Positions 32,966 to 41,599 of a stretch of 49,120 nucleotides of DNA are shown here, in pieces. The translations under genes and the position numbers were made by a program. The stretch is from assembly GCA_015056265.1 (NCBI GenBank), contig SVGR01000004.1, positions 1 through 49,120 of the forward strand, given 5' to 3'. This stretch comes from Clostridiales bacterium. GTDB taxonomy: Bacteria; Bacillota; Clostridia; Christensenellales; Aristaeellaceae. Position 1 is the stretch's first letter; each line of letters opens with the position of its first letter. The notes under the pieces are model-generated. The model saw only the letters and a program-made list of their open reading frames with translations, ran no database searches and was not told the DNA's origin.

Positions 32966-34978
32966 ATGCGACGGGTGATGATCTGGGCGGTTTGCATGTT
33001 GCTGTGCTTGACTGCCGGTGCGCAGGCGGCAACAGCACCTTATACAACCCTGACGGAAGACAATGAAGGAAATCTGATCACGACCCTGGATGGTTATGCT
33101 CCGTCGGTGGTAATGACTACCTTCGATGGAAAAGTCCTGAAAAGTGCGCAGGATATCTTCATTGATGAAAACGATTTGCTCTATATTGCAGATACGGGCA
33201 ATAAGCGGGTGGTTTGCGCCACGCTGGATGGGGAATATCTGCGGACGTACGGCCAGGGCACGCTGAAAAAGCCCACCGGCGTCTGCGTACGAAATGGTAA
33301 GCTGTATGTGGCGGATACGTCGCTGAAGGCGATCGCAGTTTTTGATCTGGAAACAGGTGAAGAACTGAACCGATATAAAAAGCCGGAAGAGCCGCTCTAC
33401 GGTGATGACGTACGTTTTGAACCGCAGAAGGTGCAGGTTAATTCTGCCGGCGTCATATATCTGATCTCCAACGGCAATCCCAACGGTGTGGCGATGCTGG
33501 CGGAAGATGGGGCGTTCCTGGGATACTTTGGCGCCAACAAAACCGCCTTGGGCTTTGGCGAGATTCTCAAGCGCATCTTCTACACTTCCGAAATGCTGGA
33601 GTCTCTGCGCCAGAACGTGCCCAATACTCCTACGAATCTGACGATGGATAAGTATGGCCTGATCTTCACTGCCACCTCCGGCGCCGCAGAAGATTCGGTC
33701 AAGAAATTCAACATGGCAGGGGAAAACCTGCTGCCGCCCCTGACCCGGCTCAATACCAGCCTGGTGGACGTGGCGGTGGGCCAGGAGGGCACCTTCTACG
33801 CCATCAGTTCCCTGGGGTATATTTACGAATACACGGAAGAAGGGCGGCTGCTTTTCTTCTTCGGCGGTGAAGACAAGACGGGGAACCGCGACGCCATGTT
33901 TGGAAACCTGGTATCCATTGCTGCCGACAGTAAGGGCAATATTTACGTATTGGATACCAACAAGAATCTGGTGCAGGGATTCAAGCAGACGGCCTATGCG
34001 AAGCTGCTGCATCATGCGCTGGATCTGTGGCGCGAGGGCCTGTATGCCGAGAGCATGGAGCCCTGGCAGGAAGTGCTGCGCTACAACAACCTGTTTGACT
34101 TTGCTTACGCCGGCCTGGGCAAGGCATATTACAAACTGGCGGATTATGAGCAGTCCCTGGAATACTTCCGTCAGGGCGATGATAAGGAAGGCTATAGCGA
34201 TTCGTTCTGGGAAGTCCGTGCGGTGGTGCTGCAAAATTCCATGGGCGGCATCATCATCGGGTTGGTTGCGTTCTGGCTGGTCATGAAGCTGATCCGCCGC
34301 ACCAAGCCGTACAAGGCTTTCCGTGCCGGTCTGCATCGGGTAGGGGAGATCCCTGTGATGCGCGCGCTTCGCCTGGTAGGGCGCACGCCCCGCAATCCTG
34401 CGGCAGCCTTTGAAGCGGTTAAAGCGGATCATGCGGTTTCTATCCGTACGGCCACGGTGCTGTATGGGCTGCTGTTTGTGTTTTTCCTGCTTAACAAGTA
34501 TGCTTCGGCGTTCCTGTTCAAGACGGTGCCGGATGGATACTATAATATTCCCATGGATATCGCGCTGTTCTTCGGTATCCTGGCACTGTTTATCATTTCG
34601 CTGAATCTGGTTTGCTCTACCCGTCAGAGTGAAGCGCGGATGCGGGATCTGTACTGCGGGCTGCCGCTGGCGTTGTCGCCCATGTTCATTTTCATGCCCC
34701 TGATGACCATCCTGGGCTATGGGCTGACGTATAATGAGCAATTCCTGATGTCCTTCAGTTCGTTCATCATGATCATGGGCAGTGTGGTGCTGGTGATCGT
34801 TATGATCCGTGAAATGCAGAATTATACCTACGGCGAAACATTCCGTGTGGTATTGCTCACGTTGTTTGTGATGATGGTTTTGACGCTGACCATGGTGGTC
34901 ATTGTCATTCTGTTGGCGCAGTTGTTCTCGTTCATTTCAACGGTCATACGGGAGGGGAGCTATCTTGTACAGATGTAA
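32966..34978 (+). CDS. NHL-propeller/TPR/YIP1-like membrane protein
   Basis: A 670-residue protein: signal peptide (1-21, AQA), then an NHL-type beta-propeller at about 45-345 (repeats such as DIFIDENDLLYIADTGNKRVV, GVCVRNGKLYVADTSLKAIAVF, SIAADSKGNIYVLDTNKNLV), TPR-like helices at 350-410 (YAESMEPWQEVLRYN, AYAGLGKAYYKLADYEQSLEYF), a membrane span near 425-445, and five or so spans at 490-660 resembling a YIP1 domain. The propeller and TPR should face outside. Known context: such proteins occur with DUF5696 and sugar permeases in Firmicutes, but I know of no assigned function. GGAAGGGGG precedes the ATG. It could dock the unanchored binding protein at the membrane (inference). Confidence 0.75.
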   Translation: MRRVMIWAVCMLLCLTAGAQAATAPYTTLTEDNEGNLITTLDGYAPSVVMTTFDGKVLKSAQDIFIDENDLLYIADTGNKRVVCATLDGEYLRTYGQGTLKKPTGVCVRNGKLYVADTSLKAIAVFDLETGEELNRYKKPEEPLYGDDVRFEPQKVQVNSAGVIYLISNGNPNGVAMLAEDGAFLGYFGANKTALGFGEILKRIFYTSEMLESLRQNVPNTPTNLTMDKYGLIFTATSGAAEDSVKKFNMAGENLLPPLTRLNTSLVDVAVGQEGTFYAISSLGYIYEYTEEGRLLFFFGGEDKTGNRDAMFGNLVSIAADSKGNIYVLDTNKNLVQGFKQTAYAKLLHHALDLWREGLYAESMEPWQEVLRYNNLFDFAYAGLGKAYYKLADYEQSLEYFRQGDDKEGYSDSFWEVRAVVLQNSMGGIIIGLVAFWLVMKLIRRTKPYKAFRAGLHRVGEIPVMRALRLVGRTPRNPAAAFEAVKADHAVSIRTATVLYGLLFVFFLLNKYASAFLFKTVPDGYYNIPMDIALFFGILALFIISLNLVCSTRQSEARMRDLYCGLPLALSPMFIFMPLMTILGYGLTYNEQFLMSFSSFIMIMGSVVLVIVMIREMQNYTYGETFRVVLLTLFVMMVLTLTMVVIVILLAQLFSFISTVIREGSYLVQM

Positions 34979-37106
34979 AGTACTTTTGGCTTTATTCGTG
35001 CTGGTGTCCCTGCTGCCGGGTATGGCGATGGCAAATGTGCAGGATGCCGGGCTTTGGGAGAATGACGCATGGCGTCTGACGCTGGACGAAAGCAATCTTA
35101 TTTTTACGCTGGAAAGCAAGGCCAGCGGAAATACGGTTGAAAGTGCGCTTTCCGCCCCGGATAAGAGCCTGAACAAGCAGTGGAAGGATTTCCTGGGCTC
35201 TACGGTGGTCATTGAGTATGCGCTGGAGGATTCCTCCACCACCACGCGCCTGGGGCTGATCAATTCGGAAGCCACCTGGACGGTTTCCGCTGTTGAAGAC
35301 GGCTTTGATGCGGATATCTGCTTTAACACGGTGGGCATTTCGCTGCGGCTGAGCGTAAGGCTGACGGATGACGGATTAACCATGACGGTGCCTGCGGAAA
35401 GCATTGTGGAAACCAACGAAAATCTGCTGTGCGCAGTGCATATGGCGCCGGCTTGGGGGGCCACGCTGCTGGATGAAAAGGAAGGCTATCTGTTTATTCC
35501 GGAGGCTGCCGGCGCCATCATTCGCTATTCTGACGGCAACATCAGCAGCAAGTCTCCCTACACCAAGGCGGTGTGGGGGGATGACCTGGGCGTGGATGAA
35601 CCTTCTGCCAGCCGGGCCATGTATCCCAGCGTCAAGGCGGAAGAAAAGATTCTGCTGCCGGTTTACGGAAACGTCAATACAACCGACGGGCTTGCCTCCC
35701 TGTTCATTCTGGAGCAGGGCCAGGAAAATGCCGAAATCATCGCCTATGCAGCGGGTATCGTAACCAATTACAATTTTGTCGGCGCCCGTTATGTGATGCG
35801 CGATAAATACTTTAAGCTCAACAGCGCCACCCGCGGCTCCCTGATTTTCCAGAAAGACATACAGTCCCGGGATCTGATTACCCGGGTATGTCTGCTGGAA
35901 GGAGAACAGGCAACGTATAGCGGCATGGCCCAGCGGTATCGGGCGTATCTGCTGCAGGAAATGCAGCTGCAGGCGATCGAAGATACCCGTACGGTTCGCG
36001 TGGACTTCCTGGCAGGGGAAACCCGGAAAGGCATTTTCTTTGATGAAACGGTTGCCGTTACCACCATTGATCAGATGGCGGATATTCTTCAGAAATTTGC
36101 CGATGCGGGCCTGACCAATGTGGATGCCTACTATGTGGGCTGGCAGCAGGGCGGTAAAACCAGCGGCTATGGTGTGAAGCCTACGGGCATTGACGGTGCG
36201 CTGGGCAGCAAGCAGGAACTCTATAACCTGGGAAAAATGCAAGAAGAACGGGGCGGCACCCTGTCCCTGACCCAGGATTTGCTCCATGCCTATCCGAAAC
36301 GGACCTATCGCAGCGGCATGCTGGCCCGTATGATCAATAAGGAGATCATGAAGGTCTTCACCAATCATATCGCTTATCCGGAATTGAACATTCTCTCGCC
36401 GCTGGTTGTGCCGGAATATGCGCAGGCACTGAAGAAGCTGGCGGATGGGCAGTTGGATTTGAGCATTACCGGTATCAGCGGCAGCATGTTCAGCTACGCG
36501 GCAAACAACAAGGATCTGTACAGCCGTCAGGAATGCTTCGAACAGTACAGCAGCATCTTTTCTGATTTGACCCAGGATCATCGTCTGGCCATGGATCAGC
36601 CCCTGAGCTGTTACCTGCCTTACACCGACGCCTATCTGGATATGCCGCTGGAAACTACGAATTACACGCTGATTGAAGCGGGGGTTCCTTTCCTGCCCAT
36701 GGTGATCGACGGCCTGATTCCCTATTGGAGCGATTATCTGAATTTCAGCGCGGATCCGGATTATACGCTGCTGAAGCTGATCGAGTACAATGCCAATCCG
36801 TCCTACATCATTACCGCGGTGGACGCCTATGTGCTGCAGGATACCAATTCCAACGATATCTTTTCCGCCCAGTGGGATGTGTTCCTGCCGGATATCCTCA
36901 AGGTTCGGGATGCGCTGGCGCAGCTCAATGTGGCAGTGGAAGGCAGCAATATGTGTGACCATCGGATTGAGGGCGACGTCGTATATGTAACCTATTCCAA
37001 TGGCGCGTCGGTCTGCATCAACTACGGTATCAGCGCTGCTGAAACCGATGACGGACAGATCCTGGCGCCCGGCAGCTACTGCATCAGGGGAGGGGAGAAG
37101 GAATGA
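34965..37106 (+). CDS. DUF5696-like secreted protein
   Basis: A 713-residue protein with a signal peptide (residues 1-23, MAMA site) and no membrane anchor or lipobox. It opens with beta-rich ENDAWRLTLDESNLIFTLESKASG and has a central domain with VDAYYVGWQQGGKTSGYGVKPTG and GGTLSLTQDLLHAYPKRTYRSG, which looks like a TIM-barrel of glycosidase type. Assignment to DUF5696 rests on size, layout and position beside a YIP1 protein and permeases, so it is moderately sure. The TTG start at 34965-34967 is selected because GGAGGGG lies 7 nt upstream; it overlaps the previous gene by 14 nt. Role unknown; an extracellular sugar-processing or binding partner of the importer is plausible. Confidence 0.72.
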   Translation: MYRCKVLLALFVLVSLLPGMAMANVQDAGLWENDAWRLTLDESNLIFTLESKASGNTVESALSAPDKSLNKQWKDFLGSTVVIEYALEDSSTTTRLGLINSEATWTVSAVEDGFDADICFNTVGISLRLSVRLTDDGLTMTVPAESIVETNENLLCAVHMAPAWGATLLDEKEGYLFIPEAAGAIIRYSDGNISSKSPYTKAVWGDDLGVDEPSASRAMYPSVKAEEKILLPVYGNVNTTDGLASLFILEQGQENAEIIAYAAGIVTNYNFVGARYVMRDKYFKLNSATRGSLIFQKDIQSRDLITRVCLLEGEQATYSGMAQRYRAYLLQEMQLQAIEDTRTVRVDFLAGETRKGIFFDETVAVTTIDQMADILQKFADAGLTNVDAYYVGWQQGGKTSGYGVKPTGIDGALGSKQELYNLGKMQEERGGTLSLTQDLLHAYPKRTYRSGMLARMINKEIMKVFTNHIAYPELNILSPLVVPEYAQALKKLADGQLDLSITGISGSMFSYAANNKDLYSRQECFEQYSSIFSDLTQDHRLAMDQPLSCYLPYTDAYLDMPLETTNYTLIEAGVPFLPMVIDGLIPYWSDYLNFSADPDYTLLKLIEYNANPSYIITAVDAYVLQDTNSNDIFSAQWDVFLPDILKVRDALAQLNVAVEGSNMCDHRIEGDVVYVTYSNGASVCINYGISAAETDDGQILAPGSYCIRGGEKE

Positions 37107-38059
37107 AAAAACGGCGCCGTTTCCGCCTTGGCCTGGAAATGCGCAGGGAAATGAAAGGGCTTTTCTTCTGCCTGCCCTGGATTGCCGGTTTTGCAGTATT
37201 CTTCCTATGGCCGTTTATTCAGTCCGGATATTTCAGCATGCATAATGTGAAGTTTGCGGCCACCGGCATGCGCATTGCTTTCAAAGGCTTCGATAACTAT
37301 GCGGATGCATTGCTGAAAAATGCCACCTTTGTCAATCAATTGACCAATTTCTGGACCAACACCCTTCTCAACCTGATTTTCATTCTGGTTTTCGCCCTGG
37401 CGCTGGCGCTGCTGCTGCAGTCGCTGGACGGCAGACGGGGGAAGGGGTTCTTCCGGACGTTGTATTTCCTGCCGGTTGTGCTGACCAGCGGCCCGGTGCT
37501 CAAGCGATTGGTCAGTATTGGATCGACGCAGATCGCATCGGTTGTGGGCATTGATATTAATGAACTGATTGCAGATTTTCTGCCGGCGATGATTGCCTCA
37601 CCCCTGGCGTATTTCTTCGATCAGTTGGTGATGATTCTGTGGTATTCCGGCGTGCCGCTTCTGGTTTTCCTGACGGCGCTGCAGAAGATCGACAGGAATC
37701 AGTTTGACGCGGCGCTCATCGATGGCGCCAGCGGATGGGTCTCTTTTTGGAAGATCACCATGCCCACCCTGCGTCCCTTCATCATGATCAATGCATTCTA
37801 TTCGCTGATTTTCCTGGCGACCAGCGAAATGAACGATCTGATTGTAACCATCAAGGATGCCATGACCGGGTCCAAGGGATACGGCATGGCTTGTGCCATG
37901 GCGTTGATCTACTCCGCCACCATCTTGCTTGCGCTGGGCGTGATTGCACTTTTGTGCCGTGAGCCCCGCAGCGAAAAAGTAGAAGTTGTCCTCACCCGCG
38001 AGCAGGTAAAAATCCAGAAATTGCACCAGCAAAGTGCGGAAAGGAGGAAGCAGGCATGA
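37103..38059 (+). CDS. Sugar ABC transporter permease (MalF type, importer 2)
   Basis: A 318-residue permease with six spans (first: LFFCLPWIAGFAVFFLWPFIQSG). The EAA-type loop DAALIDGASGWVSFWKITMPTLRP is near residue 200 with Asp in place of the leading Glu. The start overlaps the DUF5696-like stop as ATGA, so translation is coupled. Together with the next gene it forms a standard CUT1 pair. The C-terminal tail is long and charged (REPRSEKVEVVLTREQVKIQK). Confidence 0.88.
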   Translation: MKKRRRFRLGLEMRREMKGLFFCLPWIAGFAVFFLWPFIQSGYFSMHNVKFAATGMRIAFKGFDNYADALLKNATFVNQLTNFWTNTLLNLIFILVFALALALLLQSLDGRRGKGFFRTLYFLPVVLTSGPVLKRLVSIGSTQIASVVGIDINELIADFLPAMIASPLAYFFDQLVMILWYSGVPLLVFLTALQKIDRNQFDAALIDGASGWVSFWKITMPTLRPFIMINAFYSLIFLATSEMNDLIVTIKDAMTGSKGYGMACAMALIYSATILLALGVIALLCREPRSEKVEVVLTREQVKIQKLHQQSAERRKQA

Positions 38060-39018
38060 AGATAAACGTCAAAACAATGAAAATAAGGCGTTTGCTGCTG
38101 GGCAGCCGCGATAAGCATGGTCTGATTCAAAGCATCGCGCTGTACCTGATCCTGATAGCCATTGGCTATGTTTTCCTCTATCCGGTGCTTTCCATGCTGG
38201 TGATGAGCTTCCAGACCATGGAGGATCTGCTCAATACGTCGGTGCAGTGGATCCCTACGGATGTGACGATCAACAATTATGTGGAAGCGCTGAACGTCAT
38301 CAACCTGAATGAAACCCTTTGGCCCACGCTGAAGGTAACGCTTTTCCCGGCCCTGTGCCAGACGATTGCCTGCATGCTTACCGGCTATGGCCTGGCGCGC
38401 TTTCGCTTTGTCGGCCGCCGTCTGGTGATGGCAGGCGTGCTGCTGACCTTTATCATTCCTTTCTATGCGATCATGGTGCCCCAGTATCTGCTGTTCACCA
38501 ATGCGGGTATGGTGGGCAATCTGAGCACTTTGCTGCTGCCGGCCATTACAGGCCAGGGCATTTTCAGCGCCGTATTTGTGCTGATCTTCCGTGCGTTCTT
38601 TGCGCAGCTGCCCCGGTCCCTGGATGAAGCGGCCCGTGTGGACAGCGCCGGTGAAATCCGCGTGTTTCTGGAAATCGGCGTGCCCCTGTCCCTGCCCACC
38701 ATTGTTACCACCTTCCTGTTCAGCTTTGTTTGGTATTGGAATGATACCTATCGTAACTCCCTGCTCATGTCGGATCCCACCAAGGGCATTGACGGCGCGC
38801 TGACCACCATGCTGATTCGGCTGAGTGATTTTGAAACGGCGTACCTGCGTTTTGCTGGAATTGAAGTGGGCGATCTAAGGGTGAACCAGTTCATTCAGAG
38901 CGAAGCGGTGACCATGGCCGGCACCATGCTGTGCGTGCTGCCGCTGCTGGTGATGTATTTTGTGCTGCAGAAGCACTTTACGGAATCCATTGAGCGTTCC
39001 GGTATCACCGGCGAATAA
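38056..39018 (+). CDS. Sugar ABC transporter permease (MalG type, importer 2)
   Basis: A 320-residue permease of the MalG/UgpE class. First span ALYLILIAIGYVFLYPVLSMLVM follows a basic N-terminus; the EAA loop DEAARVDSAGEIRVFLEIGVPLSLP is near residue 192. It ends with a VLQKHFTESIERSGITG tail typical of CUT1 permeases. Overlaps the previous gene as ATGA. It precedes the second binding protein by 63 bp. Confidence 0.9.
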   Translation: MKINVKTMKIRRLLLGSRDKHGLIQSIALYLILIAIGYVFLYPVLSMLVMSFQTMEDLLNTSVQWIPTDVTINNYVEALNVINLNETLWPTLKVTLFPALCQTIACMLTGYGLARFRFVGRRLVMAGVLLTFIIPFYAIMVPQYLLFTNAGMVGNLSTLLLPAITGQGIFSAVFVLIFRAFFAQLPRSLDEAARVDSAGEIRVFLEIGVPLSLPTIVTTFLFSFVWYWNDTYRNSLLMSDPTKGIDGALTTMLIRLSDFETAYLRFAGIEVGDLRVNQFIQSEAVTMAGTMLCVLPLLVMYFVLQKHFTESIERSGITGE

Positions 39019-39081
39019 TCCTTTTCTTTCAGGCATTGCCCCGGCAACGGGCAAAAATAAATCTTTTAAGGAGGAACCCAC

Positions 39082-40404
39082 ATGAAAAAACTCACTGCTC
39101 TGTTCCTGGCCCTAATGCTCCTGCTTGGCGCCGTCGGTGCAAGCGCTGAGCTGGACCCCATGACCGATGAAGAAATCACCCTGACTTTCGGCACCTGGAT
39201 GAACGACGAGAATTGGACCCCCATCATGAATGCTTCCATCGAAGCGTTTGAAGCCGCGTATCCCAACATCACCGTTGAACTGATCCCCATGTCTACCGGC
39301 ACCCTCTTTGAGGATCTGCAGAACATGGCCGCCGCCGGCACCCTGCCGGATATGTTCCTGACCATCAACGTGCCCACCGTCGTGACGAACGGCTGGGCCC
39401 TGGATGTGGATAAGTATCTGGAAAACGATCCCGATGCAGCCGCCATCATGCCCAGCATGATCGACGCCGCCCGCATTGACGGCCGCGCCTTTGCGATCCC
39501 CGCCTATCTGTATCCCTACATCTGCATCGTCAACAAGACCAATATCGAGGAATACAACCTCGAAATGCCCTCTGCCGACTGGACCCTGGAAGAATACCAT
39601 GAACTGGCCGAAGGCATGGCTCACTATGAAAATTGGGATGTGGGCGCCGGCGGCCATCAGCTGCAGCGCTGGTACCCCGCTCTCATGGAAGGCAAATCCC
39701 TGTATTGCTGGGACGGCGAAAAGTATGATTTCACCGAAACTTGGGTAGAATCCATCGAAATCATGCGCGACATGGCCGACATGCACGCCTGGGAAGGCTG
39801 GGAATCTGAAGAAGATAAGATTGCCGCGCTGGGCAGCACCAGCGTGTGGATCGGCGGCACCGGCCTGGTGGGTCTGTTCATGGACTACAACTGGGGCGTC
39901 AAGCCTTTCCTGACCTTCTACAACAAGAAGACCGCCCATGATTTCTACATCTATCCTCAGCCTCTGGGTGAAACCGACAACGCTATGTGCGCTGCCGACT
40001 ACCTGTGCATCTGTGCCGCTACCGAATATCCCCGCGAAACCTACGAACTGAGCAAGTGGCTGGTTTGGGGCGAACAGGCCTGCAATGATGCTATTGCCCA
40101 TCACACTGCCAAGAAGTCCAAGACCATTGACAACCTGCCTGTTATCACCACCGAGTACATCTGGGAAGCCTATGCCAATACCGTCAGCGATCACGTGCTG
40201 ATCTATGACAGCCAGCGCAACTACATCCCCGAAGCTTCCTATGTAGCCCCCGGCTATACCGAGCTGGATGCCTGGATTGCCGAGAACAATATCTGGGGCG
40301 GCATCTGGAGCCACCAGCTGGACGGCTATGCCGTGCTGGATGAACTGAATGAAGTGGCTCAGGGCTTTGTGGATGACTACTACGATAACCTGATCCTCGA
40401 CTGA
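39082..40404 (+). CDS. ABC sugar solute-binding protein (importer 2)
   Basis: A 440-residue exported binding protein. The signal peptide ends GASA/ELD with no cysteine, so it is not a lipoprotein by sequence. The mature part begins ITLTFGTWMNDENWTPIMNASIEAFEAAYPNITVELIPM, the usual type-1 SBP start, and has GTLPDMFLTINVP and DGRAFAIPAYLYPY segments; many Trp, Tyr and acidic residues fit a carbohydrate site. AAGGAGG at 8 nt upstream and strongly biased codons (GCC, AAC, ATC, GAA) indicate high expression. Two hairpins follow it before the last permease, consistent with differential mRNA stability. Confidence 0.9.
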   Translation: MKKLTALFLALMLLLGAVGASAELDPMTDEEITLTFGTWMNDENWTPIMNASIEAFEAAYPNITVELIPMSTGTLFEDLQNMAAAGTLPDMFLTINVPTVVTNGWALDVDKYLENDPDAAAIMPSMIDAARIDGRAFAIPAYLYPYICIVNKTNIEEYNLEMPSADWTLEEYHELAEGMAHYENWDVGAGGHQLQRWYPALMEGKSLYCWDGEKYDFTETWVESIEIMRDMADMHAWEGWESEEDKIAALGSTSVWIGGTGLVGLFMDYNWGVKPFLTFYNKKTAHDFYIYPQPLGETDNAMCAADYLCICAATEYPRETYELSKWLVWGEQACNDAIAHHTAKKSKTIDNLPVITTEYIWEAYANTVSDHVLIYDSQRNYIPEASYVAPGYTELDAWIAENNIWGGIWSHQLDGYAVLDELNEVAQGFVDDYYDNLILD

Positions 40405-40414
40405 TGAAACCGTT

Positions 40415-40500
40415 CTCTGCTGAGGGAGAGGAGAGCAGAGCGAACGATTCTGTTTTCTTCTCCCGGCGATTCTGCTGGGCTGCGTGCGGTCTTTGACCGC
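40415..40500 (+). other. Two intercistronic hairpins downstream of the binding protein gene
   Basis: CTCTGCT (40415-40421) pairs with AGCAGAG (40434-40440); GCGGTC-TTT-GACCGC is perfect at 40486-40500. Neither has a T-run. Such hairpins often protect the upstream binding-protein mRNA. No promoter is clear before 40589. Confidence 0.5.
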
Positions 40501-40588
40501 TGCGGCCGCAGCAGAGGAAAATGATTTCACAGCAAGGATGGCCCTTAAACGGTTGCTGCTTCACACAGAATAAGGAGGAGTCAAACTC

Positions 40589-41458
40589 ATGAAACGTCAG
40601 CATACCCTTTTCAATCCAAGGCACTTCAGTGTCAGACAGCTGCCTTTGTATGCATTTCTTGTGCCGCTGGCGTTGTTTATGAGTTTGCCCATCGTGTTCA
40701 TCATCGGCCATGCGTTCAAGCCGTTGTCCGAGCTGTTTGCATTCCCGCCGAAGTTTTTCGTAAAGAATCCAACGTTGGATAACTTTGAACGCATGGTGCA
40801 GACTACCCAGTCCTCCGGTATCGATCTGACCCGATACCTGTTCAACAGTCTGATCGTTACCCTGGCGGTTGTGATTGGAACGATCATTATTGGATCCATG
40901 GCCAGCTTCGCCATGTCCAAGATGCGTTTCAAGGGCAAGGCGCTGGTGTTTGAAATCAACACGGTGGCCATGATGTTCGTTCCGGTTGCGGTTCGAATTC
41001 CCCGGTATCTGGTGATCAACACCACCGGTATCATGGATACCTATCTGGCCTATATTCTGCCGATGCTGGCGCTGCCTGTGGGCGTGTTCCTGGTCAAGCA
41101 GTTTATGGATCAGATCCCGGATTCCCTGATTGAAGCGGCCTATGTGGATGGCGCCAATCATCTGACCATTTACTTCAAGATTGTTATCCCACTGATCAAG
41201 CCGGCCATTGCGACGATTGCGATTCTTTCCTTCCAGCAGGTCTGGAATGATACGGAAGCAGCTTCGCTGTACGTTACCAAGGAAAGCATGCGTACCCTTA
41301 CTTTCTTCATGAATACCATGGCGGGCAATACCACCGGCGTGGCCGGTCAGGGTGTTGCTGCGGCTGCATCTCTGATCATGTTCCTGCCCAATCTCATCAT
41401 CTTTATCTGCATGCAGAGCAAAGTGATGAACACCATGGCGTATTCTGGAATGAAGTAA
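40589..41458 (+). CDS. Sugar ABC transporter permease (MalG type, importer 1)
   Basis: A 289-residue MalG-type permease with six spans; first span PLYAFLVPLALFMSLPIVFIIGHAF. EAA loop: EAAYVDGANHLTIYFKIVIPLIKP near residue 188. AAGGAGG precedes the ATG. Placed after the second binding protein, it is an extra MalG-type subunit; with the MalF-type gene at 32054 it would complete importer 1. The pairing is inference from counting two MalF-type and two MalG-type subunits. Confidence 0.88.
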   Translation: MKRQHTLFNPRHFSVRQLPLYAFLVPLALFMSLPIVFIIGHAFKPLSELFAFPPKFFVKNPTLDNFERMVQTTQSSGIDLTRYLFNSLIVTLAVVIGTIIIGSMASFAMSKMRFKGKALVFEINTVAMMFVPVAVRIPRYLVINTTGIMDTYLAYILPMLALPVGVFLVKQFMDQIPDSLIEAAYVDGANHLTIYFKIVIPLIKPAIATIAILSFQQVWNDTEAASLYVTKESMRTLTFFMNTMAGNTTGVAGQGVAAAASLIMFLPNLIIFICMQSKVMNTMAYSGMK

Positions 41459-41487
41459 TCGCATGTTGCAAGTAATTCGATTTGCGG

Positions 41488-41547
41488 ACGATATCACCAT
41501 TTTTGAACAATATTGATGTGTATTTTGGCGATTTTGTATGCTAAAAT
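41488..41547 (+). promoter_or_regulatory. Regulon promoter C (small secreted protein gene)
   Basis: TTTGCGGACGATATCAC (ACG at 41488) is nearly identical to the block in promoter A; ATATT at 41510-41514; TAAAAT at 41542-41547, exactly 54 bp from ACG; -35 position TGTATT is poor. Confidence 0.65.
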
Positions 41548-41599
41548 GTTGGCAAGAAACTTACCGAGTGAACGGTAAGAATAAAAAGGAGGATATCCC

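Noticed and set aside
32285-34741. 818-codon minus-strand frame opposite the permease and YIP1 genes
   Set aside because: It crosses two well-supported genes; the translation is His/Gln/Arg-rich with no domain. GC-skewed third positions explain it. The same holds for the long minus frames opposite 5364, GH51, the GH43-like genes and the SBPs.
40446-40505. ACGATTCTG as a sixth regulon site before the last permease
   Set aside because: Nothing like a -10 hexamer lies 54-55 bp downstream and the second block is absent.
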